In this document: positions 36,775 to 47,051 of the stretch, piece after piece
Numbering within the stretch: the first letter of the stretch is position 1
Layout: each line of letters begins with the position of its first letter
Assembly: GCF_013408655.1 (NCBI RefSeq)
Contig: NZ_JACCBP010000002.1
Location: forward strand, 310,001-374,000
Direction of reading: 5' to 3'
DNA length: 64,000 nucleotides
Source of the DNA: Pigmentiphaga litoralis
Lineage (GTDB): Bacteria > Pseudomonadota > Gammaproteobacteria > Burkholderiales > Burkholderiaceae_B
The notes under the pieces: model-generated
What the model was told of the DNA's origin: nothing
The model's input: only the letters and a program-made list of their open reading frames with translations
Databases searched by the model: none
Translations under genes and position numbers: made by a program

Positions 36775-39700
36775 GTGGTCGTGCGCGCGCGGTTCGGCAG
36801 GCTGCCCGTCTGGGCAAGACGGTCGCTCAAGATCGGCGGCGGCGTGGTGGCCGGCTGGCTACTGCTGTCGGGCCTGGCCGCGTGGCGCGTGCCGATCCTT
36901 GTGCAGGACCTGGCCGCATCGCAATCGGCCGAGATCCTGGGCCGACCGGCGCGCATCGACACGGTCACCTTCAATCCCTTCACGCTGGTGCTCCGCGCGC
37001 GCGGCGTGCATGTGTTCGAGCCCGACGGGACCACCCCGCTGCTGACCGTGGCAGGCCTGGACGTGGATGCGTCCATCACGTCCCTGTTCCGGCTGGCGCC
37101 CGTGCTCGACCGCATTACCGCGACCGAACCGCGGCTGGCCCTGGTGCGCGAAGACACCCGGCGCTTCAACATCAGCGACATCCTTGAACGCCTTGCTGCG
37201 CGGCCCGCCGGCGATGGCGGCACGCCCCGATTTTCCTTGAACAATGTGTCCTTGCAGGGCGGTGATATCACCCTGCAGGACAAGGTCACCGGCCGCACGC
37301 ACACCGTGCAGTCGCTCGACATCGGCTTGCCTTTCCTGTCGACGCTGCCGTATGCCGTCGAGATCGACGTCCTGCCCCGCCTGACCGCCGTCATCAACGG
37401 CAGTCCGCTGGACCTGGGCGGCCGCGCACGGCCGTTCGACGCGTCGCGTACGTCCTCGCTCGACTTCCATCTGGATGGCCTGGCGCTCGATGCCTTTGCC
37501 GATGCCTGGCCCTTGCCGTATCCGGTGGCCTTGCGCAAGGGCACGCTGGACGCGCAGCTGCAGATGGTGTTCGACGCCCCGCCCGACGTTGCCCCCACGT
37601 TCCGCATCAGTGGGGACGTGGCGTTGAACGACGTCGACGTACGCAGCACGCCGGACGACGCGGCGTTGCTGCAGGTGAAGACGCTGGCCGTGAAAGAGAT
37701 GGCGGTCGAGCCCCTGGCCAGGCGCGTGACGATAGGGCGCGTGGAAGTCGTGGACCCGCAGGTCAATGTGACGCGGAGCGCGGCGGGGGAAGTGAACGTG
37801 GTGCGCGTGGCGACGCCGCAGCCGGGGGCGAAGATGCCTGCGGCGACGACGGCAACATCTTCGGCGCCTGCTGCTGCTTCAGCTGGTCCTACCGCGACGG
37901 CGACGCCCGCGCCTGTTGCAGCGAATCCGCCGGCAGCAACCGCTGTTCCACCGACCGCCTCTCGCGCGCCAACGGCTGCGCCCGCCGCCTGGCAAATTGC
38001 CGTCAAGGAAGTCGACCTGACCGGCGGCAACGTCCGTTGGCAGGACGCCAAGGACAACTTCGGCACGTCGCTGTCCGGCATTGCCCTGAAGGTAAGCGCG
38101 CTCAATTTTCCTGACCCGTCAAACGCGCCCGCAACGTTGTCCCTGGACGCCAAAGTCGCCGATGCGGGTGCAGTGAAGGTAACCGGCCCGGTCCGCCTCC
38201 AGCCGTTTGGCGCGGACCTGGACGCCTCCTTGACCGGCTTGGCCTTGCCGGCCCTCACGCCGCTCTGGAAACCCTACGTCGCGCTCGCCATCGATCGCGG
38301 CACGCTGGACGTCAAGGCCAAGGTTCGTGCATCGCAAGGCGCAAGCGGCATGCAGGTGGCCTGGAACGACGGCGCCGTCAGCATCAAACAACTACGCGCG
38401 GCACCGCTGGCCAATCCTGAATCCCAACTGCAGTTCGACCAGTTGGCCCTGCAAGGCCTGGAAGGCGACCTGCAAGCGCGCCGTGCCCACCTGGGCGCCA
38501 TTACCCTGAGCGCGCTCAATCTTGCCGCGCAGCGCGATCGCAGTGGCGCGATATCCTGGGCCTCGTTGACGGACACAACGGGTTCCGCGGCAACGGGGGC
38601 ATCCACCCGTCAGCCGGCAGCCGCAGCGGATCCGAAGCCACCGAAGGGCCGCGCGTCGAAAACGAACGCAGCTGCACCGGCAACGCGTGCCGCAGCCACG
38701 CGCGCGGCTACGCCAGCCACGCCCACCGCAGCCACGCCCGGCGCTACGCCAGCCACGTCCGCCGCTTCTCCAGCAACCGCTGCCGCCGCCACACCCGCTG
38801 CGACACCCGCTGCGACACCAGCCACGCCCGCCGCCCCCTGGACCGTCTCCGCCACCAGCGTCGCCATTACCGACTCCGCTGTCCGCTTCACCGACGAATC
38901 CGTCACGCCCCGCGTCAACGCCCGCCTGGACGACCTGCGGCTGACCACCGGCAAGCTCGCCTGGCCCGCCACCGCCCCCATCGACTTCACGCTGTCCAGC
39001 GGCCTGCAACGCGGCGGCAAGCTCGATGCATCCGGCAAGGTCACGCCATCGCCGCTGGCCGTCAACGCCGACCTGACCGCCACCCGCCTGAACCTGACGG
39101 CCTTTGCGCCCTACATTGCCGAACGCATCAACGCCACTGTCGCCAGCCTGGTCGTCGGCGCCAAGGGCCGGCTGGACTTTACCGCCGCCGCCGGACGCAC
39201 CCCGCAGTCCGTGGCCTGGAAAGGGTCGGCCGACGTCAACGACCTGACCCTGCTCGACAAAGCCAACCGCGCCGACTTCCTGCGCTGGCGCCGCCTGGGC
39301 TTCAAGCAACTCGACGTCAAACAGCAAGGCGACGTGCTGACCGCCGACCTGGGTGACATCGCCCTGCAAGACTTCTTTGCCCGCGTCATCCTGCGCGAAA
39401 GCGGCCGCCTGAACCTGCGCGAACTGCTGGTCACGCCGGGCGAAGAAGGCAATGCGTCGATCACCCAGGCCGCAGGCGAACGCGGCGGCAGCGGCAAGGC
39501 CCAGGCGACGGTGGCCACCGCCCCCGACACCGGCAAACGCACCATCCGCATCGGCGGCCTGCAACTGAGCCGTGGCAACATCAACTTCACCGACAACTTC
39601 GTCAAGCCCAACTACACCGCCAACCTGACGGACATTGAAGGCGGCATCACCGCGCTGTCCACCGACCGTCCGGAACCCGCCAACGTGACCCTCAAGGGCC

Positions 39701-40722
39701 GTGTCGATGGCAACGCGCCCGTCGACATCAGCGGCAAGGTGCAACCCTTTGGCGAGCAGCTCTATACCGACATCACCGCCAGCGCCAAGGGGGTCGATCT
39801 GCCCGGCCTGACCCCGTACGCCGCCAAATACGCGGGCTACCCCATCGAACGCGGCAAGCTGTCGATGGACGTGCACTACCTGATCGAGAACGGCAAGCTG
39901 ACCGCCAGCAACAAGCTGCTGCTGGATCAACTGACCTTCGGCGACCGGGTGGACGGTCCGAGCGTGCTCAATCTTCCGGTGCGCCTGGCCGTGTCGCTGC
40001 TCAAGAACAGCAAGGGCGAAATCAACCTGGACCTGCCGGTGGCGGGCTCGCTGGACGACCCGCAGTTTTCCATTGGCGCCGTCGTCTTCCGCGCGCTGGG
40101 CAACCTGATCGTGCGCGCGGTGACGTCGCCGTTTTCATTGATCGCCTCGGCGTTCGGCGGCAGTGGAGGACAGGAACTGTCGTATGTGGAATTTGACCCG
40201 GGCCGCACGGCGCTCGGCAGCACCGCACGCGCCAAGATCGACACGCTGATCAAGGCGCTGAAAGATCGCCCGGCGCTCAAGCTGGATATCAGCGGCCGTG
40301 CCGACCCCGCGGTCGATACCGACGCGCTGCGCAAGGTGGGTGTCGAGCAGATGATGCTGGAACAGAAACGGCGCGTCGTGACCCGTCGCAACGACGTCGA
40401 CCCCACCACGATCACGCTGCAACCAGGTGACGAGTCAACCTATCTGGAAGCCGCCTACAAAGCGGCAAGCTTCGACAAACCGCGCAACGCAATCGGCCTG
40501 ACCAAGTCCCTGCCCGATGACGAGATGCGGTCCCTGCTTGAAGCGCAGGTGGAAGTCGGCGCACCGCAGCTGCGAGAGCTGGCCGTGCGCCGCGCCCAGG
40601 CGGTCATGGCGGTATTGCGCGACGCCGGGCTGAGCGAACGCGCCTTCATCATCACGCCGCACACCGACGCCGAAGGTATCAAGGACGGCAAGACGACGCG
40701 TGTGGACTTTTCGTTGAAGTAA
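36775..40722 (+). CDS. DUF748/AsmA-like envelope protein
   Basis: A 1315-residue protein with a GTG start, an N-terminal membrane anchor (about 18-38) and a large periplasmic part with the DUF748 signature (SAEILGRPARIDTVTFNPFTLVLRARGVHVFEPDG). Long beta-rich AsmA-type repeats suggest a bridge for lipid transfer between membranes. Two Ala/Pro/Thr low-complexity segments (about 350-405 and 610-685) separate the halves. The end (about 1140-1310) contains an OmpA-like fold (EFDPGRTALGSTARAKIDTLIKAL). Role in outer-membrane homeostasis is inferred from the AsmA relationship. Confidence 0.8.
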   Translation: MVVRARFGRLPVWARRSLKIGGGVVAGWLLLSGLAAWRVPILVQDLAASQSAEILGRPARIDTVTFNPFTLVLRARGVHVFEPDGTTPLLTVAGLDVDASITSLFRLAPVLDRITATEPRLALVREDTRRFNISDILERLAARPAGDGGTPRFSLNNVSLQGGDITLQDKVTGRTHTVQSLDIGLPFLSTLPYAVEIDVLPRLTAVINGSPLDLGGRARPFDASRTSSLDFHLDGLALDAFADAWPLPYPVALRKGTLDAQLQMVFDAPPDVAPTFRISGDVALNDVDVRSTPDDAALLQVKTLAVKEMAVEPLARRVTIGRVEVVDPQVNVTRSAAGEVNVVRVATPQPGAKMPAATTATSSAPAAASAGPTATATPAPVAANPPAATAVPPTASRAPTAAPAAWQIAVKEVDLTGGNVRWQDAKDNFGTSLSGIALKVSALNFPDPSNAPATLSLDAKVADAGAVKVTGPVRLQPFGADLDASLTGLALPALTPLWKPYVALAIDRGTLDVKAKVRASQGASGMQVAWNDGAVSIKQLRAAPLANPESQLQFDQLALQGLEGDLQARRAHLGAITLSALNLAAQRDRSGAISWASLTDTTGSAATGASTRQPAAAADPKPPKGRASKTNAAAPATRAAATRAATPATPTAATPGATPATSAASPATAAAATPAATPAATPATPAAPWTVSATSVAITDSAVRFTDESVTPRVNARLDDLRLTTGKLAWPATAPIDFTLSSGLQRGGKLDASGKVTPSPLAVNADLTATRLNLTAFAPYIAERINATVASLVVGAKGRLDFTAAAGRTPQSVAWKGSADVNDLTLLDKANRADFLRWRRLGFKQLDVKQQGDVLTADLGDIALQDFFARVILRESGRLNLRELLVTPGEEGNASITQAAGERGGSGKAQATVATAPDTGKRTIRIGGLQLSRGNINFTDNFVKPNYTANLTDIEGGITALSTDRPEPANVTLKGRVDGNAPVDISGKVQPFGEQLYTDITASAKGVDLPGLTPYAAKYAGYPIERGKLSMDVHYLIENGKLTASNKLLLDQLTFGDRVDGPSVLNLPVRLAVSLLKNSKGEINLDLPVAGSLDDPQFSIGAVVFRALGNLIVRAVTSPFSLIASAFGGSGGQELSYVEFDPGRTALGSTARAKIDTLIKALKDRPALKLDISGRADPAVDTDALRKVGVEQMMLEQKRRVVTRRNDVDPTTITLQPGDESTYLEAAYKAASFDKPRNAIGLTKSLPDDEMRSLLEAQVEVGAPQLRELAVRRAQAVMAVLRDAGLSERAFIITPHTDAEGIKDGKTTRVDFSLK

Positions 40723-40774
40723 TCAACGATCAGATCGAAGGCGCCACCACGTTGCTGGCGTGATCCATCACCTT

Positions 40775-40810
40775 GTTGATGGCGACAAACAACGTGTTGC
40801 AGCCATCAAC
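40775..40810. terminator. Possible hairpin between converging DUF748 and pat genes
   Basis: GTTGATGGC and GCCATCAAC are perfect 9-base arms 18 bases apart, covering the pat stop codon. No T-run follows, so terminator function is uncertain. Confidence 0.3.
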
Positions 40811-43589
40811 GACTTGGTTGCTGATCGCCACGATCCGTCTGCAGCGCCAGCCAGACCTGCCGCATCGACGGATCGTTCTTGTCCACATCCACCTGGAAGC
40901 CCAGGCGGCGCATCAGGGTCAGCATCGGCCCGTTATTGCCCAGCACGAAGCCTTCAATGCGCGACAGCCCCTGGTTGCGCGCCGCTTCGATCAGCGTCGT
41001 CATCAGCTGGATGCCCAGCCCCTTGCGCTGCCAGTCATCACCGATCACCAGCGCATATTCGGCGCTTTCGCCATCCGGGTTCAGCAGATAGCGGGCGACC
41101 CCGATCACCACTTCGTGCAGCAGGGCAGGGCGCTCGGGATCCGGTTCCCACACCGTGGCGACCACGGCCAGTTCGCGGTGGTAATCGACCTGCGTATAAC
41201 GCGCCAGCATCCGCGGTGACAGCTCCCGCATCGTCGAAATGAAGCGCATGTAGCGCGTGTGCTCCGACAGCCCGCGCGTAAAGGTCTGCAGCGGCACGGC
41301 ATCTTCCGGACGGATCGGCCGGATCGTATAGGGCGCCCCGTTCGCAAACTGCGCATGCCGCACCAGCCGCGTGGGATAGGGGTGGATGGCCATGTGCGCA
41401 TAGGCCGTGGCGCCCGCATCGATGGTGCCCAGTTCCGAGGCGCCTGATGCCGTCGCGCCCTCCGGCAACGCCATGCCCGGCATCAGGGTGATGCGCGTGT
41501 CGGCCGCCAGCACACGCGCCCCGTCCACGATGATCGGATTGATATCAATCGTGGCAATGTCCGGCAAGGCACACACGATCTCCGACACCCGCACCAGCGT
41601 GTCTTCCAGCGTATCCAGCGCTTCCGGGGATGCGTGACCGGCCAGGGTATGCCGCCACACGGCCGTGCGCTCCATCAGCCGCTGCGCCAGAAAGCCGTTC
41701 AGCGGCGGCAGTTCCACGCCGCGCCCGTTGACGGCTTCGGTGCGTGTCCCGCCAGTGCCGAACCGGATCACCGGCCCGAACAGCGGGTCCCGGGCCACGC
41801 CGATCGCCACCTTGGCAGCCCCCGGCGGGCTCGACATGGCTTCGACCGTAATGCCCGCCACCCGCGCGTTGGGCGCCGCTTCATGCGCGTTGGCCAGCAT
41901 GCGGTGATACGCGGTCACGAGCTCGGTCGTGTTCCGGATGTCCAGATGCACCCCGCGCACCGCGGACTTGCGTTCCACATCGGGCGAATCGATCTTGATC
42001 GCCACCGGAAAGCCGATCTGCTGCGCGGCAATGACGGCCTCGGCCGCGGAACGCGCCAGCACCACCGACACGACCGGGATATGGAAGGCGGCCAACAAGG
42101 CCTTGGCTTCGGGCGTAGTCAACGTCAGCCGTCCATCGGCCCGCGCCGTCTCGATCATGATGCGCGCACCCGTCAGGTCCGGGGACTGGCCCGGCGGCTC
42201 GGGCGGCGGCGTCTGCAGCAGCAATTGCTGGTTGTAGTGATAGGTCGCCAGATTGCCGAATGCATCCACGGCGGACTCGGGTGTGCGGAAGGCCGGCGAC
42301 CCGGCATCGTCCAGCACACGCCGCAGCGGCCGCATGGCCGCGTCGCCCATGAAACAGGTAATCACGGGCTTGGCCGCCTTGGGCGCCACCTCGGTCAAGG
42401 CCTGCGCGACCGCTTCCATACTGGCGTCCGGATCCGGCGACAGCACCACCAGCACACCATCCACCCCCGGGTCCGCGACCAGGCTGCGGATGGCCTTGGT
42501 ACATGCGTCCGGCGTCAAGGCCGAGAACTCCACGACCGGGTTATCGACCCACGACGTCGCGGTCAACGCGCCTGCCAACTCCACCCGGGTGATCTCGTTC
42601 AATTCCGCCGGCGACACTGCCGCGCCACCCGGCCCCATCAGATCCAGCGCCAGCTGCGCCGGCCCGCTACCGTTTGCGAACAAGGCAATACGCCGGCCAC
42701 TCGGGCGCTTGGCAAAACCCAAAGCCTTCACCGCCGAAAACAGCTGCACGAAGTAACGCACCCGCACCGCACCCGCGCGGCGCAGCGCGGCATCGAACAC
42801 CACGTCGGACGGAATCGTCGACACCGCGCCATCTTGCGCGCCGGTCTCGGCAGGCGCACCCGGCCGCACGCTGGTGCGCGCCTGACCCGCACGACCCGCC
42901 TTCAGCACCACCACCGGCTTCACACTGGACGCCGCCCGCACCGCGCTCATGAACTCGCGAGCGTTCTGCACATCTTCCAGGTACAGCGCAATGCTGTCGG
43001 TCCGCGGATCGGCCACCAGAAAATCCAGCACCGTCGGCACGTCCAGCATGGCCTCGGCGCCCAAGGACACCACGGTCGAAAATCCCGTGCGATTGTCGTC
43101 CGCCCAATCCATCACCACGGCCATGATCGACCGGGACTGCGTCACCAGCGCCACACGCCCCAATCGCGCCAGCCGCGGATGCACGCTGGCATTCAAGCCC
43201 GCATGCGGCCGCTGCAAGCCGAAACTGTGCGGTCCCAGCAACATGCAATCGTGCGTCTGCGCCCACCGGCGGCAAAATGCCGTGTCGTCATCCGACGGTT
43301 CGTGCGTGATCACGATGGCGGCACGCGGGGGCAGGGCAGACAGCGTTTCGAGCACGCCCCGCAATGCTGCGCGCGGCACCTTGATCACGGCCAGATCCGG
43401 CCGCGCCTTGGGGTCCGCACTGCCGCACAACGGCGAGGGCAGGGTGATCCGCTGATTGGCATCGAGCCGAATCTCGGTCGTCGTCGCGCGCAAGGCGGGC
43501 GGCAACGTGATCATCAACGGCTGGGGGCGATCGCTGATCGCCAACAGCGAACGCGGGTCGAACAGGGGGGATAAGCTGTGGCGTGACAT
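40806..43589 (-). CDS. Pat/YfiQ-type protein lysine acetyltransferase (acyl-CoA synthetase-like plus GNAT)
   Basis: A 927-residue bifunctional protein. The N-terminal two thirds (about 1-690) form an NDP-forming acyl-CoA synthetase-like region: CoA-binding and succinyl-CoA-ligase folds and an ATP-grasp part ([24 protein letters not shown]). A C-terminal GNAT domain (about 745-925) has the acetyl-CoA loop [15 protein letters not shown]. Such enzymes acetylate and silence acetyl-CoA synthetase and other proteins, with the synthetase part acting as a sensor. Converges with the DUF748 gene; divergent from gltX with 129 bases between starts. Confidence 0.87.
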   Translation of the reverse strand: MSRHSLSPLFDPRSLLAISDRPQPLMITLPPALRATTTEIRLDANQRITLPSPLCGSADPKARPDLAVIKVPRAALRGVLETLSALPPRAAIVITHEPSDDDTAFCRRWAQTHDCMLLGPHSFGLQRPHAGLNASVHPRLARLGRVALVTQSRSIMAVVMDWADDNRTGFSTVVSLGAEAMLDVPTVLDFLVADPRTDSIALYLEDVQNAREFMSAVRAASSVKPVVVLKAGRAGQARTSVRPGAPAETGAQDGAVSTIPSDVVFDAALRRAGAVRVRYFVQLFSAVKALGFAKRPSGRRIALFANGSGPAQLALDLMGPGGAAVSPAELNEITRVELAGALTATSWVDNPVVEFSALTPDACTKAIRSLVADPGVDGVLVVLSPDPDASMEAVAQALTEVAPKAAKPVITCFMGDAAMRPLRRVLDDAGSPAFRTPESAVDAFGNLATYHYNQQLLLQTPPPEPPGQSPDLTGARIMIETARADGRLTLTTPEAKALLAAFHIPVVSVVLARSAAEAVIAAQQIGFPVAIKIDSPDVERKSAVRGVHLDIRNTTELVTAYHRMLANAHEAAPNARVAGITVEAMSSPPGAAKVAIGVARDPLFGPVIRFGTGGTRTEAVNGRGVELPPLNGFLAQRLMERTAVWRHTLAGHASPEALDTLEDTLVRVSEIVCALPDIATIDINPIIVDGARVLAADTRITLMPGMALPEGATASGASELGTIDAGATAYAHMAIHPYPTRLVRHAQFANGAPYTIRPIRPEDAVPLQTFTRGLSEHTRYMRFISTMRELSPRMLARYTQVDYHRELAVVATVWEPDPERPALLHEVVIGVARYLLNPDGESAEYALVIGDDWQRKGLGIQLMTTLIEAARNQGLSRIEGFVLGNNGPMLTLMRRLGFQVDVDKNDPSMRQVWLALQTDRGDQQPSR

Positions 43590-43718
43590 AGCCCTTTCTC
43601 AAGTCCGGCAGGGGCCGGCATGCGGCCATTTCAAGGGATATGCCGTCTCACTGCAAGAGGCTTTTCGTACAATCGGGGATTGGACTGTGCCGCAGTCCCC
43701 CCTTTTTCGAGATTGCCC

Positions 43719-45149
43719 ATGAGCACCGACACCCCGACATCGCCCGCCCGCCTGGCTAACGTGCGCACCCGGTTTGCCCCGTCGCCGACCGGCTTCCTGC
43801 ACCTGGGCGGCGCCCGCACGGCCCTGTTCTCGTGGGCATTCGCGCGCCACCACGGCGGCACCTTCATCCTGCGCGTCGAAGACACCGACGTCGAACGTTC
43901 CACGCCCGAAGCCGTCCAGGCCATCATCGACGGCATGCAGTGGCTGGAACTGTCGCACGACGAAGGCCCGTTCTATCAAATGCAGCGCATGGATCGCTAC
44001 CGCGAAGTCGTGGCGCAGATGCTGGCTGCCGGCACCGCCTACTACTGCTACAGCTCGCCGCAGGAAATCGAAGCCATGCGCGAACTGGCCCGCGCCGAAG
44101 GCCGCAAGCCGCGCTACGACGGCACCTGGCGCCCCGAACCCGGCAAGACCCTGCCCGAGGTGCCTGCCGACCGCAAACCCGTGGTGCGCTTCAAGAATCC
44201 GGTCGACGGCGACGTCACCTGGAACGACATGGTCAAAGGCCCGATCAGCTTTTCCAACGGCGAGCTGGATGACCTGATCATCGCCCGCCCCGACGGCACC
44301 CCCACCTACAACTTCTGCGTGGTGGTCGACGACTGGGACATGAAGATCAGCCACGTCATCCGCGGCGACGACCACGTCAACAACACGCCCCGCCAGATCA
44401 ACATCCTGACCGCGCTGGGCGCCGCGCTGCCCGAATACGGCCACGTCCCCATGATCCTCGGCCCCGACGGCGAAAAACTGTCCAAGCGCCACGGTGCCGT
44501 CAGCGTCATGCAATACGACGACCAAGGCTACCTGCCCGAAGCCATGGTCAACTACCTGGCTCGCCTGGGCTGGAGCCACGGTGACGACGAAATCTTCTCG
44601 CGTGACCAACTGGTGGACTGGTTCGACACCCGCAGCCTGTCAAAATCGGCAGCCCAGTGGGACCCGAAAAAGCTGAACTGGGTCAACGCCCACTACATCA
44701 AGGCCAGCAGCAACGACGACCTGGCTGCCCGCGTCACGCCCCGCATCGCCAAGCGCGGCGGCAAGACCGACGGGGTCAACCTGGCAGCCATCATGGGCCT
44801 GCTCAAGGAACGCGCCGAAACGCTCGAACAGCTGGCCGACGACGCCATGCTCTTCTGCGGCGAATTCGACGCATCCGCGACACCGCCAGAATTAATTTCG
44901 CAGCACCTGACCGACGCCACACGCCCGATATTGCAGGACTTCGCCGCCCAGGCCGCCCAGATCGAATGGACGCGCGAGAACATTCAGGGCCTCATGAAGC
45001 CACTTCTGGCCAAACATGGGGTTAAAATGCCCCTGTTAGGCATTCCTTTGCGCGTAGCAGTGACCGGCCGGGCCCAAACCCCAGCCATCGACGCGGTTCT
45101 GGAATTGCTTGGCAAAGAAGTTGTGCTGGAACGCTTGCACAGGATTTAA
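43719..45149 (+). CDS. gltX: Glutamyl-tRNA synthetase
   Basis: A 476-residue class I aminoacyl-tRNA synthetase. [20 protein letters not shown] carries the HIGH-type motif (HLGG), and the KMSKS-type motif is KLSKR. The C-terminal anticodon-binding bundle ends at ERLHRI. The start MSTDTPTSP is used; upstream codons lie in the promoter region. GltX is the classic HipA target, and a hipBA pair lies 29 kb upstream in this window. The promoter of the following tRNA operon overlaps its 3' end. Confidence 0.96.
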   Translation: MSTDTPTSPARLANVRTRFAPSPTGFLHLGGARTALFSWAFARHHGGTFILRVEDTDVERSTPEAVQAIIDGMQWLELSHDEGPFYQMQRMDRYREVVAQMLAAGTAYYCYSSPQEIEAMRELARAEGRKPRYDGTWRPEPGKTLPEVPADRKPVVRFKNPVDGDVTWNDMVKGPISFSNGELDDLIIARPDGTPTYNFCVVVDDWDMKISHVIRGDDHVNNTPRQINILTALGAALPEYGHVPMILGPDGEKLSKRHGAVSVMQYDDQGYLPEAMVNYLARLGWSHGDDEIFSRDQLVDWFDTRSLSKSAAQWDPKKLNWVNAHYIKASSNDDLAARVTPRIAKRGGKTDGVNLAAIMGLLKERAETLEQLADDAMLFCGEFDASATPPELISQHLTDATRPILQDFAAQAAQIEWTRENIQGLMKPLLAKHGVKMPLLGIPLRVAVTGRAQTPAIDAVLELLGKEVVLERLHRI

Positions 45150-45163
45150 AAAGTGTGCATAAT
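45135..45163 (+). promoter_or_regulatory. Sigma-70 promoter of the Ala-Glu-Asp tRNA operon
   Basis: TTGCAC (45135-45140) and CATAAT (45158-45163) are separated by exactly 17 bases. The -35 is inside the last codons of gltX and tRNA-Ala begins 18 bases after the -10. Confidence 0.8.
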
Positions 45164-45180
45164 GTCGTTCTTCGCTGCAC

Positions 45181-45256
<76 letters not shown>

Positions 45257-45370
45257 CCAACCTTCGATCAAACAAGTCGGCAGGTTGTGCGAAGAAAGCA
45301 GTATGTAGTAAGATAGCGGGCTGCACTAAGCAGTACGTTAGCAAGCAGTGAATGAAAAGCAGTACAAGCT

Positions 45371-45446
45371 GTCCCCATCGTCTAGAGGCCTAGGACATCA
45401 CCCTTTCACGGTGAGTACGGGGGTTCGAATCCCCCTGGGGACGCCA
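45371..45446 (+). tRNA. tRNA-Glu(TTC)
   Basis: 76 bases with encoded CCA. Acceptor GTCCCCA pairs with TGGGGAC, and the loop CTTTCAC carries anticodon TTC. Same operon as tRNA-Ala and tRNA-Asp, close to gltX which charges it. Confidence 0.95.
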
Positions 45447-45517
45447 CCAAACCTGTTGGTTGGGTAGGACAGTTTGTAGTGCTGGTAGTTGAGTTAAGCA
45501 GTTAGTAGTGCCGCTGC

Positions 45518-45594
45518 GGAGCGGTAGTTCAGTTGGTTAGAATACCGGCCTGTCACGCCGGGGGTCGCGGGTTCGAGTCCCGTCCGCTCCGCCA
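45518..45594 (+). tRNA. tRNA-Asp(GTC)
   Basis: 77 bases with encoded CCA. Acceptor GGAGCGG pairs with CCGCTCC, and stem CCGGC/GCCGG encloses the loop CTGTCAC with anticodon GTC. Confidence 0.95.
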
Positions 45595-45603
45595 AAAGAT
45601 TCG

Positions 45604-45635
45604 AAAGGCCACGTCATCGCGACGTGGCCTTTTTT
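45604..45635 (+). terminator. Rho-independent terminator of the tRNA operon
   Basis: AAAGGCCACGTC and GACGTGGCCTTT form a 12-bp stem with a five-base loop and continue into T residues, ten bases after tRNA-Asp. Confidence 0.93.
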
Positions 45636-45790
45636 CGTTGGGGTTGGACTTTTCGGCTGGCGGTTTGTGCTCGGTGGGTCGACGGTCTTGCTGGCCGCGA
45701 CCGCCGTCACTGTCAGCAGCGCCACCGCCACCGCCACCGCCACCGTCATCCCCAAATCCACCGCGGCAAGTCGTAGAACTACAAAGCTGC

Positions 45791-45809
45791 GCAGATGATA
45801 ATAGTTCGC
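45791..45809. promoter_or_regulatory. Possible Fur box ahead of the iron-starvation sigma gene
   Basis: Aligned to the 19-base Fur consensus, this site matches 12 of 19 positions, with the core ATGATAAT fully conserved. It also contains a -10-like GATAAT. It lies 51 bases before the sigma factor start, where Fur-Fe would block transcription in iron-rich cells. Confidence 0.5.
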
Positions 45810-45859
45810 AACAATCGTCCCTCGATCACGCCACCTACGGCGCGGTCAGGGGAGTGGGA

Positions 45860-46381
45860 ATGGCGATTGAAGTGGAAGGTGGAACACTCGAAGAAGTGTT
45901 TATCGCGAACCGGGCACCGCTGCGGCGCATCGCGCAGCGCATTGTGGGAAGCCCCGAAATTGCTGACGAGGTCACGCAGGACGCCTACGTCAAACTGGTC
46001 ACCGGCGGCTTCGACCGCGCTATTGAAAAGCCGTACTGCTACTGCTGCCAGGTCGTCCGCAACGTCGCACGCGACTACTGCCGGCGGCAATCGGCCGAAT
46101 CCATCTACCGCATCCACACCAGCGACGGCGAACTGCCGCAGGTGTCGGGGGGATGCCGACCCGAACAGCGGCTGCGGGAACGCCAGGTCATCGACGCATT
46201 GGGCCGGGTGCTGGACACGCTTCCCGCAAAAACACGGCATGCGTTCGAACAATACCGCCTGGGGGGCTTCACGCAACGCGAACTGGCGGCCGAGATGGGA
46301 TGCTCGGCCACGCTCATCAACTTCATGATCCGCGACGCCACGCTGGCGATCGCCGGATGCCGCGACATGCTGGACGACTGA
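45860..46381 (+). CDS. ECF sigma factor of the OrbS/PvdS iron-starvation type
   Basis: A 173-residue extracytoplasmic-function sigma factor. Region 2 covers about 14-80 (EVTQDAYVKLVTGGF) and region 4 about 110-165. The stretch LPAKTRHAFEQYRLGGFTQRELA through LINFMIRDA is characteristic of PvdS/OrbS/FecI-type factors for siderophore genes. The ATG at 45860 is preceded by GGGGAG; longer upstream starts run into the tRNA. Seven cysteines, four of them within sixteen residues of region 2, are unusual and may sense iron or redox state. No anti-sigma gene follows, as expected for this type. It probably drives the mbtH-NRPS operon downstream. Confidence 0.87.
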   Translation: MAIEVEGGTLEEVFIANRAPLRRIAQRIVGSPEIADEVTQDAYVKLVTGGFDRAIEKPYCYCCQVVRNVARDYCRRQSAESIYRIHTSDGELPQVSGGCRPEQRLRERQVIDALGRVLDTLPAKTRHAFEQYRLGGFTQRELAAEMGCSATLINFMIRDATLAIAGCRDMLDD

Positions 46382-46426
46382 ACCGACCCGCACAGTCCGC
46401 GGTGACCTGACTCCGCATCAACCACC

Positions 46427-46460
46427 AAAACCTGACCGCCAAGCGCCGTCAGGTTTTTTT
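46427..46460 (+). terminator. Rho-independent terminator after the sigma factor gene
   Basis: AAAACCTGAC and GTCAGGTTTT pair around an eleven-base loop and run into seven T. It separates the sigma gene transcript from the mbtH operon. Confidence 0.85.
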
Positions 46461-46639
46461 GCGTCCAGCGTCGGCAGGAATTTGCGTGTGGCGCTAAGCA
46501 CTACGTCGTTACGCCGGGCCTGACCCTGGTAAAGCTGACAGTCGCCGTATCCCGTATGACCGCCCCCTGATTGCCAGATAAAACGACTTTCCAGGATCCG
46601 CTCAAACGCGGAAACCGATTTGCGCCAGCTGCAAAAATC

Positions 46640-46664
46640 TAAACAGTGCTGGGACCCTTTCGTC
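46640..46664 (+). promoter_or_regulatory. Predicted iron-starvation sigma promoter TAAA-N17-CGTC
   Basis: TAAA at 46640-46643 and CGTC at 46661-46664 are exactly 17 bases apart. This is the pattern reported for OrbS-dependent (and similar to PvdS-dependent) siderophore promoters. It lies 78 bases before the mbtH start and after the sigma gene terminator. Apart from this promoter and the terminator, nothing else is seen in the 360-base gap from 46382 to 46741. Confidence 0.7.
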
Positions 46665-46741
46665 TATTAGGGAAGTTCAGCAGGTGCGCGATGTCCTACC
46701 GGCGCCTGCTGAAGACCTTTCCACCCTGTACGAGGATGCCC

Positions 46742-46990
46742 ATGTCCACCAGCTGCTTCGACCGCGAAGACGAAACCTTCATCGTCCTGATCAACCACGA
46801 AGAACAGTATTCCATCTGGCCCCACTGGAAGGCCGTGCCCGGCGGCTGGACCGCCATCGACGGCGTCAAGGGCGACAAGAAAACGGTGCTCGCGTACGTG
46901 GAGCAGGCATGGACCGACATGCGTCCGCTGTCGCTGCGCAAATGGATGGACGAACAGGCGGCCAAGAAGGCGTCCGAACCCCAATCCTGA
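46742..46990 (+). CDS. mbtH: MbtH-like NRPS accessory protein
   Basis: An 82-residue chaperone-like partner of adenylation domains. The family signature is intact: [10 protein letters not shown], the GGW motif in VPGGWTAI, and [10 protein letters not shown]. The second of two close ATGs is chosen because GAGG then sits six bases upstream; the other (46736) would be too close. It opens the biosynthetic operon behind the iron-starvation promoter, and is probably needed for full activity of the A domains encoded downstream. Confidence 0.93.
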   Translation: MSTSCFDREDETFIVLINHEEQYSIWPHWKAVPGGWTAIDGVKGDKKTVLAYVEQAWTDMRPLSLRKWMDEQAAKKASEPQS

Positions 46991-47051
46991 TCCCGCCGCG
47001 CCAGCCGCCGCAAGCCCGCCCCCCAAAGCACCACCGCCAGCCGTCCGCCCC

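Noticed and set aside
41634..43574. Long plus-strand open frame opposite the acetyltransferase gene
   Set aside because: Arg/His-rich translation without domain features; the minus-strand frame encodes a complete Pat-type protein.
45721..45744. Four GCCACC hexamers before the sigma gene as a regulatory element
   Set aside because: Simple sequence in a GC-rich stretch, too short and too common in this composition to support a function.
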